DNA of 27,695 bases from Cryomorphaceae bacterium (GTDB lineage: Bacteria > Bacteroidota > Bacteroidia > Flavobacteriales > Schleiferiaceae): contig JAIUMB010000007.1 in the NCBI GenBank assembly GCA_022565745.1, positions 1 through 27,695 on the forward strand, given 5' to 3'. Shown piece by piece: positions 22,842 to 27,695 of the stretch. Numbering within the stretch: the first letter of the stretch is position 1; each line of letters starts with the position of its first letter. Below the pieces are notes generated by a model. It had not been told where the DNA came from, ran no database searches, and saw nothing but the letters and a program-made list of their open reading frames with translations. Both the position numbers and the translations under genes were made by a program.

Positions 22842-24146
22842 TTATTTTTTTCTGAAATAGACTTCAATGGGAACGCCGTTAAGATCAAAGTTCTTTCTCA
22901 GCTGATTCTCTATGAATCGCTTATAGGGTTCGCGGATGTATTGCGGCAAGTTGGCGTAAAAGGCGAAACGAGGTGTTTCGGTGGGGAGCATGGTACAGTA
23001 CTTTATTTTGATGTATTTCCCCTTTATTGCCGGTGGGGGATATGCTTGTATGATCTCCAACATGACGTCATTCAATTTGCTGGTAGGTATGCGCTTACTT
23101 CGACGCTCGTAAACGGCAATACCTTCTTCAATGGCTTTAAAAATACGCTGTTTCTCTAGTACCGAAACAAAAATGATTGGCACGTCTACAAAGGGTTGGA
23201 TGCGTTCGAGGATGGCTTTTTTGAACGTCTCCATGGTCTGATTGTCTTTCTCAATCAAATCCCACTTGTTAACCAAAATTACCAGTCCTTTTTTGTTGCG
23301 CTCTATTAAACCAAAAATATTGATGTCTTGAGCTTCTACTCCTCTTGTTGCATCAATCATGAGAAAACACACGTCGGCATTTTCTATGGCTCGAACGGCA
23401 CGCATTACGGAATAGAATTCAAGGTTTTCGTGTACTTTTCCCTTTTTGCGAATCCCCGCAGTATCTACCAAATAAAAGTCTTTTCCAAAGCGATTATATC
23501 TGGTGTGAATGGAGTCGCGTGTGGTGCCGGCCACATCGGTAACAATGTTTCTCTCTTCGCCGATTAGCGCGTTGATAAATGAGGATTTTCCTGCGTTGGG
23601 TCTACCTACGACGGCAAATTTCGGCAGGTTTAACTCTTCAAATACCTGCTCTTGAGGTAGTTTGTTTACAATTTCATCGAGCAACTCTCCGGTGCCGCTT
23701 CCATTGATGGCGGAGATGGGGAAGTAGTCGCCCAACCCTAAGGCGTAGAACTCTGCAGCCAAGGCAAATTGATTGGGGGTGTCTACTTTATTGGCCACCA
23801 ATAAAACAGGCTTATTGGATTGACGAAGGACTTGAGCCACTTCTTTGTCCATATCGGTTAGCCCTTCTTGAGCATCTACCAAAAATAATATCAAATTGGA
23901 TTCTTCTACGGCTAATACGACTTGTTTGCGGATGTCTTCTTCAAAGACGTCATCACTGCCCACAATGTATCCACCGGTATCAATGACGGAGAAGTGCCGA
24001 CCATTCCAGTCGGTTTTCCCGTAAATACGGTCGCGCGTTACACCTGCTGTAGCATCTACAATGGCTTCTCTTTGCTGAATAAGTCGATTAAAAAAAGTAG
24101 ATTTACCTACGTTTGGGCGGCCAACAATGGCGACGATACTGGACAT
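22842..24146 (-). CDS. der: Ribosome biogenesis GTPase Der (EngA)
   Basis: A 434-residue protein with two tandem GTPase domains, the hallmark of Der. Domain 1 shows GRPNVGKST (9-17), DTGG and NKVD; domain 2, from about residue 175, shows GRPNAGKSS, DTAG and NKWD. A KH-like C-terminal domain follows (YCTMLPTETPRFAFYANLP), which contacts 23S rRNA. Der is essential for assembly of the 50S ribosomal subunit. Length and motif set are normal, and every G1-G4 motif is intact in both domains. It has its own promoter box and stands alone between the aldehyde dehydrogenase gene (45 bp upstream) and clpS. Confidence 0.97.
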   Translation of the reverse strand: MSSIVAIVGRPNVGKSTFFNRLIQQREAIVDATAGVTRDRIYGKTDWNGRHFSVIDTGGYIVGSDDVFEEDIRKQVVLAVEESNLILFLVDAQEGLTDMDKEVAQVLRQSNKPVLLVANKVDTPNQFALAAEFYALGLGDYFPISAINGSGTGELLDEIVNKLPQEQVFEELNLPKFAVVGRPNAGKSSFINALIGEERNIVTDVAGTTRDSIHTRYNRFGKDFYLVDTAGIRKKGKVHENLEFYSVMRAVRAIENADVCFLMIDATRGVEAQDINIFGLIERNKKGLVILVNKWDLIEKDNQTMETFKKAILERIQPFVDVPIIFVSVLEKQRIFKAIEEGIAVYERRSKRIPTSKLNDVMLEIIQAYPPPAIKGKYIKIKYCTMLPTETPRFAFYANLPQYIREPYKRFIENQLRKNFDLNGVPIEVYFRKK

Positions 24147-24163
24147 GACAAATAATTTGGCCG

Positions 24164-24171
24164 CAAAGGTA
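24164..24171 (-). promoter_or_regulatory. -7 box for der
   Basis: On the - strand this reads TACCTTTG (followed by C), a full match to TAnnTTTG, 17 bp upstream of the der start codon. A -33 element is not clear, because the aldehyde dehydrogenase gene ends there. Confidence 0.5.
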
Positions 24172-24191
24172 ACGCTATTTACTCAATAGAT

Positions 24192-25577
24192 TCACCACGA
24201 TTTAAGCAAACGCTTTACCCACGAAAATGATTTATAGGGAGGGTATCTCAAGTTGGGGTCTATCCACGTTTTAGATATGATGCGTCCTTTTTGATGGGTA
24301 AAGGCATCAAAACTGCTTTTACCGTGGTAATTGCCCATACCGCTCTTACCTACGCCTCCAAATGGTATGTTGGCATTGGAAACGTGTAGTATGGTGTCGT
24401 TGATGGCACCGCCACCGGCATCTATGTGATCAAACCATTTAAGGGCATGCTTTTCTTTGCCAAAAACATAGCAAGCAAGTGGCTTTTCATCCGGTAGCAT
24501 TTGCTCCAGTTCAAGCTCATTGTTGTAGGTGATGATAGGGAGTATGGGGCCAAATATTTCCTCTTTCATAACCGGATCGTCCATGCTTACATCGCGTAGA
24601 ATGGTAGGGGCAATGTAACGAGAGTCGCTGTCCGTTTGACCGCCATATGCGACTTTGCCATTGCTCAAGTAACTGCTGAGTCGATCAAATGCGCGCGCAC
24701 TGACGATTCGTCCGAAGTAGCTGCTTTTGCGGTTGTCTTCTCCATACATATCGCGCCAATGTTTGATAATGCCTTCAATCAAGGCATCTGCCATTTCGCG
24801 GTGAACCAATACGTAGTCGGGGGCAATACACGTCTGCCCGGCATTGATGGTTTTTCCCCAGGCAATGCGTTTGGCTGTGGTGGTGATATCGGCACTTGGA
24901 AGAACAATACACGGGCTTTTACCACCCAATTCTAAGATAACTGGACAAAGATGCTCGGATGCTTTTTGCATCACAATTTTACCAACATTGGTGCTGCCTG
25001 TGAAAAAAATAAGGTCGTAGGCTTCCTCTAAAAGCGCTTTTCCCACTTCAATGTCTCCATTGATGACCCGTAAATAATGCGGATCAAAGGTGCTGTTGAT
25101 GATTTGCTCGATGACCTCGGCGGTGTGTGGCGTTTGCTCAGATGGCTTGATGACACAGCAGTTGCCGCCTGAAATCGCTCCAACCAATGGCGCCATGGTT
25201 AGTTGAAACGGATAGTTGAACGGACCGATGATGAGCACCACGCCCATAGGTTCTGGCACCACTTCGCTCCGACTAGGAAGTAAGTAAAGAGGAGACGCAA
25301 CACGTTTTGGTTTTGCCCATCGCGATAGGTTTTTTAGGTGCAAATCAATTTCCTTTATAACCAAACTCAGTTCGGTCAGAAAGGCCTCTTCATACCCTTT
25401 TCCCAAATCTTTTTCAACGGCTTGATAAAGCTCGTGCTCTCTCTCAATGATGGCTGTTCTCAGTCGGCTTAACTGTTTTTTGCGGAACGCGATGGATTTG
25501 GTCGCTTGCGTTCGATAAAATGCTTTTTGTAACGAAACAGTGGTTGGGATATTTATGGTTGAGTCTGTTGAGATCAT
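24192..25577 (-). CDS. NAD(P)-dependent aldehyde dehydrogenase, class 3-like
   Basis: A 461-residue aldehyde dehydrogenase. VVLIIGPFNYPFQLTMAPL matches the class 3 (fatty/aromatic aldehyde) group, where the N-P-F-Q form differs from the long ALDH families. FFTGSTNVGK binds the cofactor, LELGGKSPCIVL carries the general-base Glu, and NAGQTCIAPDYVLV holds the catalytic Cys near residue 250. EEIFGPILPI and the C-terminal HQKGRI are also family features. It should oxidise aldehydes to carboxylic acids; a lipid-derived or aromatic aldehyde is likely but cannot be specified. A GTG start at 25625 would lie inside the TAGATTTG promoter box, so I use ATG 25577 (MISTDSTI). It reads alone toward der. 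Confidence 0.92.
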   Translation of the reverse strand: MISTDSTINIPTTVSLQKAFYRTQATKSIAFRKKQLSRLRTAIIEREHELYQAVEKDLGKGYEEAFLTELSLVIKEIDLHLKNLSRWAKPKRVASPLYLLPSRSEVVPEPMGVVLIIGPFNYPFQLTMAPLVGAISGGNCCVIKPSEQTPHTAEVIEQIINSTFDPHYLRVINGDIEVGKALLEEAYDLIFFTGSTNVGKIVMQKASEHLCPVILELGGKSPCIVLPSADITTTAKRIAWGKTINAGQTCIAPDYVLVHREMADALIEGIIKHWRDMYGEDNRKSSYFGRIVSARAFDRLSSYLSNGKVAYGGQTDSDSRYIAPTILRDVSMDDPVMKEEIFGPILPIITYNNELELEQMLPDEKPLACYVFGKEKHALKWFDHIDAGGGAINDTILHVSNANIPFGGVGKSGMGNYHGKSSFDAFTHQKGRIISKTWIDPNLRYPPYKSFSWVKRLLKSW

Positions 25578-25624
25578 GGGTTTAAATGTTTGATGAATAA
25601 ACGCAACCGCACAATGGGTGTTCA

Positions 25625-25632
25625 CAAATCTA
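25625..25632 (-). promoter_or_regulatory. -7 box for the aldehyde dehydrogenase gene
   Basis: On the - strand this reads TAGATTTG, a full match to TAnnTTTG, 47 bp upstream of ATG 25577. It overlaps the upstream GTG, which argues against that GTG as the start. Confidence 0.45.
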
Positions 25633-25749
25633 CAGAAAAGCAGAAGTTTGCTGTCTTTAGAGGTGGGCTTGGGTTTCTTAATGTGGCTTAATCAACAAAA
25701 GTATGACAAGGCCGTTGAAAATGTAAGTAAAATTTAAAAACACATCACC

Positions 25750-26280
25750 ATGAGTAAAACAAAATGGATCATTGATCCCACCCACAGCGAAGTACAGTTT
25801 AAAGTTAAACATTTAGTCATATCAACAGTCACCGGCTACTTCAGAACCTTTGAAGGTGCCTTGCATGCCGACGGAGAAAATTTTGATGGAGCTTCTGCAG
25901 AATTCAGTGCAAATATTGATAGTATTGATACCAATGTTGCGGACAGAGATGCGCATTTGAAGTCTGATGACTTTTTTAATGCTAAAACATATCCCCATCT
26001 TACATTTAAAAATGGGACATTGAGCAAGAAGAATGACTCAGAGTTTGAATTGACAGGCGATTTAACCATTCGTGACTACACCAAAAAAGTATCCTTAAGT
26101 GCAGACTTAGGAGGCACCATGGTGGATGGTTATGGACAGCATAAAGCTGGATTTGAAATCACAGGGAAAATCAGCCGTAAGGAATTTGGATTAAAATGGG
26201 ACCAAGTTACCGAGGCTGGAGGCGTAGTTGTTGGCGATGAAGTTCGTTTGATTTTAAATGTACAATTTGTTAAGCAGTAA
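25750..26280 (+). CDS. YceI-family lipocalin-like protein
   Basis: A 176-residue protein of the YceI family, a beta-barrel fold with a hydrophobic cavity that binds isoprenoid or amide lipids in solved members. WIIDPTHSEVQFKVKHLVIS at the start and DAHLKSDDFFNAKTYPHLTF in the middle are the family signatures (DP-HS-x-F-x-x-H; DF-x-x-P). There is no signal peptide, in contrast to the periplasmic E. coli protein, so it is probably cytoplasmic; many Bacteroidota have such versions. Its function is not known, though carotenoid genes in the same window make isoprenoid binding an appealing idea (inference, since they lie 16 kb away). Upstream DNA shows no clear -7 box. It ends at a strong shared terminator. 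Confidence 0.92.
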   Translation: MSKTKWIIDPTHSEVQFKVKHLVISTVTGYFRTFEGALHADGENFDGASAEFSANIDSIDTNVADRDAHLKSDDFFNAKTYPHLTFKNGTLSKKNDSEFELTGDLTIRDYTKKVSLSADLGGTMVDGYGQHKAGFEITGKISRKEFGLKWDQVTEAGGVVVGDEVRLILNVQFVKQ

Positions 26281-26310
26281 GAATATTTAAGTCAAATAAG
26301 TTAAAAAATG

Positions 26311-26356
26311 AAAGGGCTGCGTAAGAGGTGTTTAATCTCTTAACGCAGCCTTTCTT
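26311..26356. terminator. Bidirectional terminator between YceI and outer membrane protein genes
   Basis: AAAGGGCTGCGTAAGAG (26311-26327) pairs with CTCTTAACGCAGCCTTT (26337-26353) through nearly the whole length with a one-base bulge at each of two positions; the loop is about 9 bases. On the + strand TTTCTTT closes it, and on the - strand CCCTTTCATTTTTT follows. It serves the two convergent genes. Confidence 0.85.
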
Positions 26357-26372
26357 TAATGGAAGTAAAAGT

Positions 26373-27128
26373 TTAAAAAGCAGCACCAAGTGCCAATAGG
26401 ATTCTGTAACGCATGTGCCTTTGGTCATCAGCAACGGGTATGTCGGCAAACCTTCCCAATTCTACTTTATAACCATAATACAAGTCAAAACCAAAGATGG
26501 TGTTGGCTACACGATTGTCTATACCAACCCTGTATCCAATAGCGTTGTTTGCAAGTTCTGAAGTGACAACGGGTATCATAATGTCGGCATAAATAAAATA
26601 ATCTAAGTTAAAAGACATTTCAGATGAACCTTCAGGTATGTATCTTCCAGCACGCCTGCCGTTAAATACTCCTCCTAGAAAAAGTGAGCCTGTGTGAAAA
26701 TCAGCATTATTAAAATCGGAGTAAAAGATACCACCTCTACCACCAAGTCTAAATAATTGCTCTTGTTTGCTCACTAAGAATGTGTTGACGTATGCATTTG
26801 AAGCTAGAAGTTTGCGGAGGTTTCTTCTAACTTGACGGTCGTAAAAGTAGTAGTGACCTACAGCTTCGACTTCAGTAGTCAAACTAGAAATACCTAAATT
26901 TGCAAGGACATCTAATTCATCATTGATTTGATGCATCCCCATCACCCCAAAGCCTAAGTATTCGGTGGATGATAAAGTACCTAATGAACTTGAAATACTT
27001 AATCCGGCTAGTACTACCGTTTTGGGAAAGTTTCTAGGGTCATCTTCGAGCACATTAAGCCCAATGGATTGGCCAAATAGCCCCATACTCATTGTGCTAA
27101 TTAAAATTGAAATAGACAGTTTCTTCAT
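26373..27128 (-). CDS. Exported beta-barrel-like outer membrane protein, unknown function
   Basis: A 251-residue protein that I do not recognise beyond its general type. MKKLSISILISTMSMGLFGQ is a signal peptide with a likely cut after GQ. The remainder is rich in alternating polar and hydrophobic strands (LGFGVMGMHQI, LDVLANLGISSL, AEAVGHYYFYD-like, FGFDLYYGYKVELG) with many Gly, and it ends RYRILLALGAAF with a terminal Phe, the usual C-terminal signal of outer membrane beta barrels. The start is put at ATG 27128; a longer frame starts with a rare codon at 27149 and adds MVQNLLF. A good promoter lies upstream, with a 5' leader of about 70 bases. The gene is not in an operon. Confidence 0.7.
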   Translation of the reverse strand: MKKLSISILISTMSMGLFGQSIGLNVLEDDPRNFPKTVVLAGLSISSSLGTLSSTEYLGFGVMGMHQINDELDVLANLGISSLTTEVEAVGHYYFYDRQVRRNLRKLLASNAYVNTFLVSKQEQLFRLGGRGGIFYSDFNNADFHTGSLFLGGVFNGRRAGRYIPEGSSEMSFNLDYFIYADIMIPVVTSELANNAIGYRVGIDNRVANTIFGFDLYYGYKVELGRFADIPVADDQRHMRYRILLALGAAF

Positions 27129-27149
27129 AAAAAGTAGATTTTGTACCAC

Positions 27150-27540
27150 AAACGTTCAATCTTTAAAACGTTATTTGGTTTTTTTTGTTAAATAAAAATC
27201 AAAGGGCCAAATATATGTCTGTAGAAGATTATTGACAAATAATTTATCTCTTTTTTATTGTGCTCCATAATTACATTATCGTTGCAACGGTGTAAGATTA
27301 TTCATTTTAGACCACCATATTTAAACACCGAAGTTCGAAGCATTGTAAAATATAATGTTAATAAAAAACGCTGCACAAATACTACTTAAAGTACACAATA
27401 GTTTTTTTAATGACATGCAATGTGTATAAATTTTTTGTATTAATGTTGTATTATTAACGGTTTTGTGAATATTTTTACCAAATCAAAATTATGTTCAATT
27501 CAGTTGCTAAATTTTTTTAAGCAGCTATAAAATTCTTTCT
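27150..27540. other. AT-rich intergenic stretch without a gene
   Basis: About 390 bp between divergent genes. No open frame of note, tRNA or repeat family is recognised. It has the promoter of the - strand outer membrane protein gene near 27208-27239, two copies of AAACGTT at 27150-27156 and 27166-27172 in the leader of that gene, and low-complexity T/A tracts towards the lipoprotein gene. A weak candidate box TATGTTCA at 27490 precedes that gene. Confidence 0.6.
27208..27239 (-). promoter_or_regulatory. Promoter of the outer membrane protein gene
   Basis: On the - strand TTTG (27239-27236), a 20-bp spacer, and TATATTTG (27215-27208) form a full match to the Bacteroidota -33/-7 pattern. Transcription would start near 27201, giving a leader of about 70 bases. 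It is the best two-element promoter in the window. Confidence 0.65.
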
Positions 27541-27695
27541 ATGAAAAAATTTACTTTAATGTTTCTGGTCCTCATGATGGGAACAAGTTGTCAGGTTTAC
27601 AAGAAAAACCACGTTGGTGGGTATACCTTTAAATGGAAGTCTGTAGAGAAAAAAGCGCCTAAGGTTTTAAAAGATAAGTCTCAACAAGACCAAAT
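27541..27695 (+). CDS. Small lipoprotein, N-terminal part (3' truncated by window edge)
   Basis: An open frame runs from ATG 27541 to the window end (51 full codons). MKKFTLMFLVLMMGTSC is a lipoprotein signal peptide with lipobox GTSC and Cys17 as lipidation site. The mature part is short, basic and rich in Lys and Gln: KKNHVGGYTFKWKS followed by a charged stretch. Small Bacteroidota lipoproteins with a G-Y-x-x-x-W-K motif right after a basic patch look similar in my memory, but I cannot name a family. The frame is too short for the function to be read. Upstream DNA has only a weak promoter candidate. Confidence 0.7.
   Translation, partial: MKKFTLMFLVLMMGTSCQVYKKNHVGGYTFKWKSVEKKAPKVLKDKSQQDQ

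Overview
The window reads as chromosomal DNA of a Bacteroidota bacterium, most likely of the order Flavobacteriales (inference from gene content). Supporting signs are a DUF4293 membrane protein, a DUF3332 lipoprotein, a CrtD/CruF pair of the saproxanthin/myxol type, a GH3-serine hydrolase fusion and an ATP-grade housekeeping set in Bacteroidota-like versions. Several genes are also preceded by the Bacteroidota promoter element TAnnTTTG, and Shine-Dalgarno sequences are scarce. Nothing in the window looks like a prophage, IS element, CRISPR array, tRNA or rRNA.

Layout. (1) 1-732: the 3' end of an RloB-family gene (probable remnant of an ATPase/RloB defence pair whose other half lies outside the window), then an octamer repeat array and a second AT-rich repeat. 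(2) 733-2547, + strand: a SAM methyltransferase and an Acr3-type arsenite efflux pump, 9 bp apart. (3) 2718-9171, + strand: five tightly packed genes: GH3/serine hydrolase fusion, MORN-repeat exported protein, carotenoid 3,4-desaturase CrtD, carotenoid hydratase CruF, and a voltage-gated-type K+ channel with a C-terminal zinc ribbon. (4) 9177-9852, - strand: a 2-Cys peroxiredoxin with its own terminator and promoter. (5) 9991-11349, + strand: DUF4293 protein and Sua5/TsaC (tRNA t6A synthesis). (6) 11442-20753, - strand: a seven-gene run read valS, arginase, argS, pglE-like aminotransferase, pglD-like acetyltransferase, aroB, aroA, with gaps of 0-21 bp or ATGA overlaps. (7) 20916-21488, + strand: DUF3332 lipoprotein, followed by a hairpin-rich 3' region and terminator. 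(8) 21647-25577, - strand: tatC and clpS (one unit), der, and a class-3-like aldehyde dehydrogenase. (9) 25750-26280, + strand: YceI-family protein, converging through a bidirectional terminator on a beta-barrel-like outer membrane protein (- strand, 26373-27128). (10) 27150-27540: AT-rich intergenic DNA, then the start of a small lipoprotein gene cut by the window end.

How the genes fit together. The long - strand run joins two aminoacyl-tRNA synthetases, arginine catabolism, two steps of diacetylated amino-sugar (bacillosamine-type) synthesis and two shikimate-pathway steps; the link seems to be shared expression and not one pathway. The + strand carotenoid run couples two late steps of acyclic-end carotenoid modification to an envelope hydrolase and an ion channel. 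This odd grouping is the best candidate for an undescribed functional association here. Most of the rest is ordinary core genome. Start codons were revised for cruF, DUF4293, aroA, clpS, the aldehyde dehydrogenase and the outer membrane protein, because the longest open frame begins at a rare codon or before the likely promoter.
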